Of a stretch of 5,775 nucleotides of DNA, positions 1 to 5,775 are shown in pieces (positions within the stretch are counted from its first letter, which is position 1; each line of letters begins with the position of its first letter). Location: the NCBI GenBank assembly GCA_052387115.1, contig JBQTJM010000282.1, forward strand, positions 1-5,775, in the 5' to 3' direction. The notes under the pieces were generated by a model. It was not told the origin of the DNA, made no database searches, and worked only from the letters and a program-made list of their open reading frames with translations. The translations under genes were made by a program, and so were the position numbers. The stretch comes from JACCXJ01 sp052387115. Its GTDB lineage: Bacteria; Pseudomonadota; Gammaproteobacteria; JACCXJ01.

Positions 1-2
1 GG

Positions 3-311
3 CGCACGCGCGCGCGCTTCGGCGCCGGGCTCGCGCGTCTCTTCGGTACGGCCGGCGGCGAGGGCGCGGTCGAGGAGATAGAGGACCTCTTGCTCGGGGC
101 CGATGCCGGGGTCGAGGCGACCGAACGCATCGTCGCGAACCTGCGGGATCGGCTGAGACGCCGGGAGCTGAGCGACCCGGAGCGCCTCCAAGAGGCCCTT
201 AGGGCCGAGTTGATCTCGATCCTCGAGCCGGTCTCGATGGCCGCTCGTGGTCCCCAGGGACCGCGACACGCCGTTCGTGATCCTGGTCGTCGGTGTCAAC
301 GGGACCGGTAA
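3..311 (+). CDS. ftsY: FtsY N-domain, 5' fragment cut by window edge and frameshifted
   Basis: This is the N-terminal (N-domain) part of the signal-recognition-particle receptor FtsY, read in the third frame from the window edge. The reading RTRARFGAGLARLF, then EEIEDLLLGADAGVEAT, then LISILEPVS follows the four-helix N domain of SRP GTPases, which packs against the G domain. The acidic A domain seen in many FtsY proteins would lie further left, outside the window. The homologous reading stops around 237-240. Beyond that this frame gives unrelated residues and ends at TAA 309-311, while the true continuation (PLVVPRDRDTPFVILVVG) is one base out of phase. Dropping one of the two G's at 239-240 restores EPVSM-PLVVPRDRD without a break. 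FtsY is normally essential, so a sequencing or assembly error is likelier than a dead gene. The family assignment is strong; whether the break is real is open. Confidence 0.85.
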   Translation, partial: RTRARFGAGLARLFGTAGGEGAVEEIEDLLLGADAGVEATERIVANLRDRLRRRELSDPERLQEALRAELISILEPVSMAARGPQGPRHAVRDPGRRCQRDR

Positions 312-915
312 GACCACCACCATCGGCAAACTCTGCGCCCATCTGCGTACCCAGGGCCGGTCGGTGGCCGTCGCGGCCGGCGATACCTTCCGGGCCGCCG
401 CCCTGGCCCAATTGGCGGCCTGGGCGGAGCGCGCCGGGGTGCCGGTCACGGCCACCGCCGAAGGGGGCGATCCGGCGGCGGTGGCCTTTGAGGCCCTGGA
501 GAAGGCCCGGGCGCGGGGCACCGAGGTCTTGATCGTGGACACTGCGGGCCGGTTGCACACCCAGGCCCACCTCATGGAACAGCTCAGAAAGGTGTGCCGG
601 GTGATCCGCAAGCTCGATCCGAGCGCCCCCCACGAGGCGATGCTGGTCCTGGACGCCACGACCGGCCAGAATGCCCTATCGCAGGCGACCGAGTTCCATC
701 AGATCGTGGCGCTCACCGGGATCACCCTGACCAAGATGGACGGCACGGCCAAGGGGGGGATGGTGTTCGCGCTGGCCGAGCGGCTCGGCACCCCGATCCG
801 CTTCATCGGGGTCGGGGAGGGACTCGAGGACTTGCAGGGGTTCGATGCCGCCGGGTTCGTCGATGCCCTGCTCGCGGACGCCCCTGAGGCTCAATTGAAC
901 CCTGAGGCTCAGTAG
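247..915 (+). CDS. ftsY: Signal recognition particle receptor FtsY, NG GTPase domain
   Basis: This is the GTPase part of FtsY, the inner-membrane-associated receptor that docks SRP-ribosome complexes at the Sec translocon. All SRP-GTPase motifs are readable. Counting from GTG 247, the P-loop GVNGTGKTTT is at residues 16-25, the DTFRAAA insertion-box motif at 46-52, the VDTAGR switch at 97-102, TKMDGTAKGG at 162-171, and the closing RFIGVGEGLEDLQGF comes before the C-terminal helix. No catalytic residue is missing. The GTG at 247 is merely the first in-frame start. The protein should begin much further upstream, in the fragment read in the third frame from the window edge, because homology continues across an apparent one-base insertion at 239-240. 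The tail ends APEAQLNPEAQ, encoded by a short duplicated stretch. The next gene is rpoH, 71 bp downstream, without the usual ftsE and ftsX between them. Confidence 0.93.
   Translation: MVPRDRDTPFVILVVGVNGTGKTTTIGKLCAHLRTQGRSVAVAAGDTFRAAALAQLAAWAERAGVPVTATAEGGDPAAVAFEALEKARARGTEVLIVDTAGRLHTQAHLMEQLRKVCRVIRKLDPSAPHEAMLVLDATTGQNALSQATEFHQIVALTGITLTKMDGTAKGGMVFALAERLGTPIRFIGVGEGLEDLQGFDAAGFVDALLADAPEAQLNPEAQ
883..911 (+). repeat. Short direct repeat in the ftsY 3' end
   Basis: The 11-mer CCTGAGGCTCA occurs at 883-893 and again at 901-911, with an 18-bp period. It encodes PEAQ twice (PEAQ-LN-PEAQ) at the extreme C terminus of FtsY. It looks like a small in-frame duplication that lengthens the tail without touching the GTPase fold. 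Confidence 0.6.
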
Positions 916-926
916 GACTCGTAAGA

Positions 927-953
927 TTAGCACTCGTAGGGGAAGAGTGCTAC
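927..953 (+). promoter_or_regulatory. CIRCE operator (HrcA-binding inverted repeat) upstream of rpoH
   Basis: The sequence TTAGCACTC (927-935), a 9-base spacer (936-944) and GAGTGCTAC (945-953) match the CIRCE consensus TTAGCACTC-N9-GAGTGCTAA at 17 of 18 arm positions; only the last base differs. CIRCE is the operator of HrcA, the repressor that classically controls groESL and dnaK operons. Here it lies 33 bp before the rpoH start, implying HrcA repression of the heat-shock sigma factor. A weak -10-like TAAGAT (922-927) abuts the left arm, so a start near 934 would place the operator over the transcription start, as is common for CIRCE, but no good -35 is visible. In RNA the arms would form an 8-bp stem with the purine-rich AGGGGA in its loop. 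Confidence 0.88.
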
Positions 954-954
954 C

Positions 955-986
955 ATGGCGATCATCTGTCTTGTGGGAAATCAGCG

Positions 987-990
<4 letters not shown>
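955..990 (+). CDS. Possible 11-codon leader ORF overlapping the rpoH start
   Basis: ATG 955 opens an 11-codon frame, MAIICLVGNQR, whose TGA stop (988-990) overlaps the rpoH start as ATGA (987-990). An AGGGGA at 938-943, inside the CIRCE loop, is a possible ribosome-binding site 11 bases upstream, which is slightly long. If translated, the ORF would bring ribosomes to the rpoH start by termination-reinitiation, and opening of the CIRCE stem could influence it. No homologue is recognised. The evidence is only the start, the stop overlap and a moderate Shine-Dalgarno match, so chance is a real alternative. Confidence 0.25.
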
Positions 991-1850
<860 letters not shown>

Positions 1851-1895
1851 GGGCGGATCGTCCCCGCCGCCAACGCCCGTTGCGTCGCGAATGTA

Positions 1896-1910
1896 GGCCG
1901 GTAGCCGGCC
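1896..1910. other. GC-rich inverted repeat between rpoH and the dehydrogenase gene
   Basis: GGCCGG (1896-1901), the 3-base loop TAG and CCGGCC (1905-1910) form a perfect 6-bp hairpin, 11 bases before the next start codon. No T-run follows, so it is not a standard intrinsic terminator. It could weaken readthrough or translation, or be incidental in GC-rich DNA. The 71-bp gap shows no clear promoter. Confidence 0.3.
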
Positions 1911-1921
1911 GCTGATCTCCA

Positions 1922-4894
1922 ATGGCCGAGGTGGACGGCGTGCCACCCTCCTTCCCCCTGCCTCCCGACGGGTCTGCCGCTAGCGCTCTGTGGTCGGACC
2001 TCGCTGCACGGATCGATGGCGAGGTGCTGCTGGATCCACTCACGCGCATGCTCTATGCGACGGATGCCTCGCCCTACGAAAAGCTGCCGCTGGGGGCCGT
2101 GCGTCCCCGCCATCGCGAGGATTGCGTCGCCATCGTCCTTCACGCCGCCCGCCAGCGCATCCCGCTCATCCCGCGCGCCGCCGGGACCAGCCTGGCGGGA
2201 CAGTGCGTGGGCGAGGGACTGGTCGTCGATGTCTCGCGCCACATGACGAAGATAGTCGATATCGACGTGGCAGCCCGCCGTGCACGGGTGCAGCCGGGGG
2301 TGATCCTCGAGGACCTAAACGATGCTCTTGGGAACGATGCCCTTGGGAACGATGCCCTGGGCCCTCACGGGTTGCAGTTCGCCCCCGACACCTCGACCGC
2401 CAACCGTTGCATGATCGCGGGGATGATCGGCAACAACGCCTGCGGCGCGTATTCGATCCGCCACGGCACGACGCGCGATCATGTGATCGAGATCGAGGCC
2501 GTGCTCGCGGACGGGACCTTGGCGACCTTCGGTCCGCTCGACGGCCCGGCGCTGGAAGCCAAACGGCGCTTGCCCACGCTCGAAGGTCGGATCAATCGCG
2601 AGGTGTTCGAGATCATCGATGCCCACCGCGAGTTGATATTGCAACGCTACCCGCGCCCCGGGGTCGTGCGACGCAACACCGGCTACGCCCTGGACGTGCT
2701 GGCGCGCGGCCGGCCGTGGGTCCGGGACGGGCCGCCCTTCAACCTGGCGCGCCTCCTGTGCGGAAGCGAGGGGACCTTAGCGCTTGTGACCGCAGCGACG
2801 CTCGGTCTCGTGCCGCGCGCGTCGCGGCGGCTCCTCCTCTGCGCCCACTTCGACACGCTCATGGGCGCCATGCGCGGGACGCTCGTCGCGGTCCGACATG
2901 GGCCGGCGGCGGTCGAGCTGATCGACCGGCGCATCCTGGAAGAGACCCGCCACCACCTCGAACAACGCGACAACCGGTTCTGGATCGAGGGCGACCCCGA
3001 GGCGGTCTTGGTCATCGAGTTTCAAGGCCAGGGTCGCGAAGCGCTCGAGGCGCGTGCCTCGGCCCTCATCGAAGACTACCGGGACGAAGGTCTCGGCTAT
3101 GCGTTTCCGATCGTGCGGCCAGCTCTTGCCGGTCGGGTCTGGGATCTGCGCAGGGCCGGACTCGGTTTATTGATGAACAGGCCCGGTCCCCGCAAGGCCG
3201 TCACCGTGATCGAGGACACGGCCGTGGCGCTCGCCGATCTGCCCGAGTATGTGATGCGCATCCAGGCGCTCATGGAGAAGCACGGGACCCGCTGCGTATA
3301 TTACGGTCATGCCTCCGTTGGGCTCTTGCATTTTCGGCCGGAGCTCGATCTCAAGGACGCCGGGGATCGCGAGCGGTTTCGATCGATGGCCCGCGAGGTC
3401 GCCGATCTGGTGGCCGAATATGGCGGTTCCCTCTCGGGGGAGCACGGCGACGGGCGGCTGCGCGCGCCGTTCGTCGAGCGCATGCTGGGTTCCGAGGTGC
3501 ATGCACTCCTCGGGCGCGTCAAATCGGCCTTCGATCCCGAGGGGATCTTCAACCCCCAAAAGGTCCTGGGTGCACCCCCCCTCGATCGTGATCTCCGCGT
3601 CGCGATCCGGAGAGACCCGGTGCCCGCCTATTTCGACTGGCACGAAGACGGTGGCCTCCTGGGTGCCGCCGAGCGCTGCAACGGCTCGGGGGCGTGCCGC
3701 AAGGGCGCGGGGCGCGGCACCATGTGTCCGTCCTACATGGCGACCCTGGAAGAACGGCACGGTACGCGCGGCCGGGCCAATGTCTTCCGCCAGCTCCTGA
3801 CGCAAACGGACGGCCGTGTAGCCCTGTCCGACGGGCGCCTGCGGGAGATCCTGGACCTGTGCCTCATGTGCAAGGGCTGCAAGTCCGAATGCCCGGCCTC
3901 GGTGGACATGGCGCGCATGAAGTCGGAGTTCCTGCAGCACTACCACGATCGGCACGGCCTGCCGCTGCGCGCGCGGGTGCTCGGGGAGTTCGGGCGCATC
4001 CAGCGCTTGGCGGCGTATGTTCCGGGGCTGGCGGGTCATCTGATCAACGACCCGCGCATCAAGCGGCTCCTGGGGTTCAGCGCGGCGCGGACGCTGCCGG
4101 TGCCGGCGCGCGAGACCCTGAGCCGTTGGTTTTCGCGCCACCATCCGCATTCACGCGCCGGGCAGGCGGGAAGCGTGATCCTGTTCAATGATCCCTACAC
4201 GGAATACCACGAGCCCCACATCGGCATCGCCGCCGTGGAGGTCCTCGAACGCACGGGCTTTCGCGTCACGCTCACCCACGGCTTGGAGTCGGGGCGCGTG
4301 CAGTTGAGCCAGGGGCTATTGCGCAAGGCGCGGCGGCTCCTCGATGCCGCCATCGCGCGGCTTTACCCGGCGGCCGCTCGGGGCGAGCCGATCCTGGGTC
4401 TCGAACCCTCGGAGATCCTCACCTTCCGCGACGAGGCGCCGGATCTGGTGTCCGCACATCTGCGTGACCAGGCCAAGGTGGTGGCGAGCGGGGCGCGGCT
4501 CTTCGAGGAGCTCGTGGCGCAAGAGGCGCAGCGGTTGGGAGCCCTGGAGTTCGACGCGAAGCCGCGCCGGCTCTTGGTCCACGGCCACTGTCACGCCAAG
4601 GCGCTCTGCGGCATGCGCCCGCTCCTCGAAACCCTCGCGATCCTACCCGCAGCGCGCACCGAGGCGATCCCCTCCGGCTGCTGTGGGATGGCCGGGGCCT
4701 TCGGCTATGAATCGGAGCACTACGAGCTGTCGATGCGGATCGGCGAGCTGGTCTTGTTTCCCGCCATCCGGCGTGCGGACCCGGACACCCTGGTCGTGGC
4801 CCACGGCACCAGTTGCCGGCATCAGATCCGGGACGGGGTCGGGCGGCGCGCCCTGCACCCGGCCGAGGTGTTGCGGATGGCGTTGCCGGACTGA
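1922..4894 (+). CDS. FAD-linked / Fe-S 2-hydroxyacid dehydrogenase, YdiJ-like
   Basis: This is a 990-residue flavin and iron-sulfur dehydrogenase of the GlcD/YdiJ type; E. coli YdiJ is 1018 residues and has been linked to D-2-hydroxyglutarate oxidation. The FAD_binding_4 domain spans about 59-270, with PRAAGTSLAGQ (84-94) and the NNACGAYSIRHGTTRDHV stretch (171-188). The FAD-oxidase C-terminal domain has VIEDTAV (from 429), GHASVGLLHFRP (from 462) and SGEHGDGRLR (505-514). Fe-S ligands follow: C586, C592 and C602, then CLMCKGCKSECP with C647, C650, C653 and C657. The cysteine-rich part has HGHCH (C890), SGCCG (C920-C921) and C965. A hydroxyacid is probably oxidised on FAD and electrons passed through the clusters to the quinone pool; the substrate is inferred. 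There is no Shine-Dalgarno before ATG 1922, and an in-frame stop lies at 1913-1915. GTG 1940, with GAGGTGG six bases upstream, is an alternative start. An NDALG triple repeat lies at 133-147. Confidence 0.92.
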   Translation: MAEVDGVPPSFPLPPDGSAASALWSDLAARIDGEVLLDPLTRMLYATDASPYEKLPLGAVRPRHREDCVAIVLHAARQRIPLIPRAAGTSLAGQCVGEGLVVDVSRHMTKIVDIDVAARRARVQPGVILEDLNDALGNDALGNDALGPHGLQFAPDTSTANRCMIAGMIGNNACGAYSIRHGTTRDHVIEIEAVLADGTLATFGPLDGPALEAKRRLPTLEGRINREVFEIIDAHRELILQRYPRPGVVRRNTGYALDVLARGRPWVRDGPPFNLARLLCGSEGTLALVTAATLGLVPRASRRLLLCAHFDTLMGAMRGTLVAVRHGPAAVELIDRRILEETRHHLEQRDNRFWIEGDPEAVLVIEFQGQGREALEARASALIEDYRDEGLGYAFPIVRPALAGRVWDLRRAGLGLLMNRPGPRKAVTVIEDTAVALADLPEYVMRIQALMEKHGTRCVYYGHASVGLLHFRPELDLKDAGDRERFRSMAREVADLVAEYGGSLSGEHGDGRLRAPFVERMLGSEVHALLGRVKSAFDPEGIFNPQKVLGAPPLDRDLRVAIRRDPVPAYFDWHEDGGLLGAAERCNGSGACRKGAGRGTMCPSYMATLEERHGTRGRANVFRQLLTQTDGRVALSDGRLREILDLCLMCKGCKSECPASVDMARMKSEFLQHYHDRHGLPLRARVLGEFGRIQRLAAYVPGLAGHLINDPRIKRLLGFSAARTLPVPARETLSRWFSRHHPHSRAGQAGSVILFNDPYTEYHEPHIGIAAVEVLERTGFRVTLTHGLESGRVQLSQGLLRKARRLLDAAIARLYPAAARGEPILGLEPSEILTFRDEAPDLVSAHLRDQAKVVASGARLFEELVAQEAQRLGALEFDAKPRRLLVHGHCHAKALCGMRPLLETLAILPAARTEAIPSGCCGMAGAFGYESEHYELSMRIGELVLFPAIRRADPDTLVVAHGTSCRHQIRDGVGRRALHPAEVLRMALPD
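2318..2362 (+). repeat. 15-bp tandem repeat, three units, encoding NDALG x3
   Basis: Three consecutive 15-base units start at 2318, 2333 and 2348, each beginning AACGATGC. The second differs from the first by one base (T to C), and the third differs only near its end. The frame is kept, giving the pentapeptide NDALG at residues 133-137, 138-142 and 143-147 inside the FAD-binding domain, just before PHGLQFAPD. From what I know of the family, one copy (DLN-x-AL-x-PHGL) is expected, so two units look like slippage additions. Confidence 0.9.
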
Positions 4895-4939
4895 TGCCCG
4901 CTAGCTAGCACTCGCTCACGCAGTTAGTTGCCACCACTC

Positions 4940-4969
4940 TTGACCGTGCATGCGGTTGGCCCTTATGTT
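4940..4969 (+). promoter_or_regulatory. Sigma-70-like promoter for the DUF1640-like gene
   Basis: TTGACC (4940-4945, 5 of 6 to the -35 consensus) and TATGTT (4964-4969, 4 of 6 to the -10 consensus) are separated by 18 bp. The predicted transcription start, about seven bases past the -10, falls at or next to ATG 4976, so the transcript would have almost no leader. No Shine-Dalgarno precedes that ATG, which agrees with leaderless translation. Confidence 0.5.
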
Positions 4970-4975
4970 GATGCC

Positions 4976-5215
4976 ATGACCACCGTCACCTTCGACACCC
5001 TCCAACTCGTAGAGAAGCTCAAGGCTGCCGGGATCGCCCCCGAGCAAGCCGAAGCGGTGGTACGCGTGATCGTGGAGTCTCAGAACGAGCTGCTCACCAA
5101 GACGGATCTCGAGATCGGCCTGGCGCCTATCCGCACCGATCTAGCCGTGCTCAAATGGATGATGGGCGTCTTATTGGCGGGAGTGCTATCTCTGATCCTT
5201 AAGACGTTCTTCTAG
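4976..5215 (+). CDS. Small DUF1640-like coiled-coil protein with C-terminal membrane anchor
   Basis: This is a 79-residue protein. The opening MTTVTFDTLQLVEKLKAAGI, the APEQAEAVVRVIVESQNELLTKTDL middle and the C-terminal hydrophobic tail resemble the small bacterial DUF1640 family, which is related to the CCDC90/MCUR1 coiled-coil proteins of mitochondria. Residues 8-58 look helical and amphipathic. Residues 61-77 (WMMGVLLAGVLSLILKT) form one membrane span, so a tail-anchored inner-membrane protein with a cytoplasmic coil is expected. The molecular function of the bacterial family is not established. ATG 4976 was chosen because family-like sequence begins exactly there; an upstream in-frame TTG at 4928 would add 16 unrelated residues and overlap the promoter. 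An out-of-frame ATG at 4971 runs only two codons to a stop overlapping this start. The gene lies 81 bp after the dehydrogenase and converges with the ATPase gene. Confidence 0.75.
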   Translation: MTTVTFDTLQLVEKLKAAGIAPEQAEAVVRVIVESQNELLTKTDLEIGLAPIRTDLAVLKWMMGVLLAGVLSLILKTFF

Positions 5216-5520
5216 CGCCAGCGGGCCGACCACGCCCAGCGGGAGGGTCGGGCCTGCCGACTCGAGAATCTCAAGCCAGCGCGCGGACTTCACCACCCGC
5301 GCGGTGGAGGTGCAAAGCGGTGCCGCGCCGCGGGCGGCTGGGCCGGGGTGCTGACGGAAAATGCACGACAAGCCCGGTAGAAACATTGTCAGTAACAATA
5401 AAACGAGGAGGTTCCAGGGCGTGATCGCGATCAAGACCACACGCGGCACCGCCATCGACACGACACCGATCACGATCCGGCTGAGATAGCGCGTTACGCA
5501 GGCGCTGCGCCGGTCAGGCC
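5216..5520. other. Gap of about 305 bp between convergent genes, no convincing gene
   Basis: Apart from the hairpin next to the DUF1640-like stop, no recognisable RNA gene, insertion sequence or conserved protein is visible. Three weak signals exist. A minus-strand frame (about 5473 down to 5186) encodes a hydrophobic stretch, VVLIAITPWNLLVLLLLTMF, but has no ribosome-binding site and runs antisense into the DUF1640-like 3' end. A plus-strand 42-codon frame (ATG 5361 to TAG 5487-5489) contains an internal GTG (5421) with a perfect AGGAGG at 5406-5411. A small inverted repeat, ATTGT-5-ACAAT, lies at 5385-5399 in a locally AT-rich patch. None is enough for a gene call. Confidence 0.5.
5221..5257 (+). 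terminator. GC-rich hairpin after the DUF1640-like gene, possible terminator
   Basis: GCGGGCCGACC (5221-5231) pairs with GGTCGGGCCTGC (5246-5257) through about 11 base pairs, with one bulge and one G-U pair, around a 14-base loop. It begins six bases after the stop codon, where a terminator is expected. No T-run follows, so it would be an atypical intrinsic terminator or simply a 3' stabilising hairpin. Confidence 0.35.
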
Positions 5521-5775
5521 TCAAAATAGCCTGATCTGGCCCAGAGAGATCTCGGCCCAGGGGATGATCTCGATGTCCGGGGCAAGGAAACGCCGCTCCC
5601 GCCCGCTCGATATCAGCCAGCCGCGGCGCAGCTCGAGGTCCTTCATGCATTGGCGCAGGCCCGCCGCTGCATAGCGGTCCACAGCCGAACCCAGCTTGAT
5701 CTCGATGGGGAGGATGCGCCGCCCTTCAACGATCAGGAGATCCACCTCGGCCCCGGCCTGTGTCCGCCAAAAGAA
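5521..5775 (-). CDS. AAA ATPase with DUF4143, C-terminal end (cut by window edge)
   Basis: The last 84 residues of a minus-strand protein run in from the right edge and stop at TGA (5523-5521). The reading FFWRTQAGAEVDLLIV, then EGRRILPIEIKLGSAVDR, is the typical C-terminal signature of DUF4143 proteins. These carry an N-terminal AAA-type P-loop ATPase and a C-terminal region related to the PD-(D/E)XK nuclease fold; here the EVD and the EIK lysine motif are present. The ATPase part would lie outside the window and cannot be checked. The frame is open to the window edge, so the GTG at 5745 is not the true start. The role of this widespread and often horizontally spread family is uncertain; a link to toxin-antitoxin or DNA-related functions is only suggested. 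The gene converges on the DUF1640-like gene. Confidence 0.82.
   Translation of the reverse strand, partial: FFWRTQAGAEVDLLIVEGRRILPIEIKLGSAVDRYAAAGLRQCMKDLELRRGWLISSGRERRFLAPDIEIIPWAEISLGQIRLF

Noticed and set aside
3..18. Alternating CG stretch (Z-DNA-like) at the left edge
   Set aside because: It simply encodes an Arg/Ala-rich part of FtsY in GC-rich DNA; nothing suggests a structural role.
231..250. Programmed ribosomal frameshift in ftsY
   Set aside because: No slippery heptamer, in-frame stop at the shift or evident stimulatory structure is visible; a sequencing error or mutation is simpler.
199..633. Minus-strand 144-residue open frame over ftsY
   Set aside because: It is the antisense shadow of a clearly conserved GTPase, proline/arginine/glycine-rich, and resembles no known family.
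1990..3591. Plus-strand 533-residue frame overlapping the dehydrogenase
   Set aside because: It is an out-of-frame arginine/proline-rich shadow of the real gene without any domain signature.
3167..4150. Minus-strand 327-residue open frame over the dehydrogenase
   Set aside because: It lies wholly inside a gene with clear FAD and Fe-S motifs; composition is low-complexity and no family is recognisable.
4905..4913. CTAGCACTC, resembling one CIRCE arm, after the dehydrogenase gene
   Set aside because: No matching second arm follows at the 9-bp spacing, so it is a chance half-site.
4928..4975. TTG 4928 as the start of the DUF1640-like gene
   Set aside because: The 16 extra residues do not look like the family and their codons contain the -35/-10 promoter; ATG 4976 starts the family-like sequence.

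Overview
The window is about 65% G+C and its gene set fits a proteobacterium, most likely a gammaproteobacterium. It has ftsY next to an rpoH-type heat-shock sigma factor, a large YdiJ-type FAD/Fe-S dehydrogenase and a small DUF1640-type protein. The exact lineage cannot be fixed from this sequence; a sulfur-oxidiser or Chromatiales-like background is only a guess.

Layout. Positions 1-915 (+) hold most of ftsY, the signal-recognition-particle receptor. It is cut by the left edge and split by an apparent one-base frameshift near 237-242. A 71-bp gap (916-986) carries a near-perfect CIRCE operator (927-953), the binding site of the repressor HrcA, followed by an 11-codon leader ORF whose stop overlaps the next start codon. 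The next gene is rpoH (987-1850), with a perfectly readable sigma-32 'RpoH box'. After another 71-bp gap comes a 990-residue dehydrogenase (1922-4894) with FAD-binding, FAD-oxidase C-terminal, dicluster Fe-S and cysteine-rich CCG parts. It contains a threefold NDALG pentapeptide repeat. A short DUF1640-like membrane-anchored protein follows (4976-5215), apparently with its own promoter placed so that the mRNA would be leaderless. Positions 5216-5520 hold no convincing gene. At the right edge a minus-strand gene (5521-5775) gives the C-terminal end of a DUF4143-type AAA ATPase.

How the genes relate. ftsY (membrane protein targeting) and rpoH (heat-shock transcription) are neighbours in many proteobacteria, usually with ftsE and ftsX between them. 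Here ftsEX is absent and the gap carries a CIRCE operator. This suggests that HrcA controls production of the heat-shock sigma factor, layering the two classical heat-shock circuits. The dehydrogenase, the DUF1640-like gene and the ATPase have no evident functional link to the heat-shock part. I see no wholly new multi-gene system here. The regulatory region upstream of rpoH is the most interesting part.
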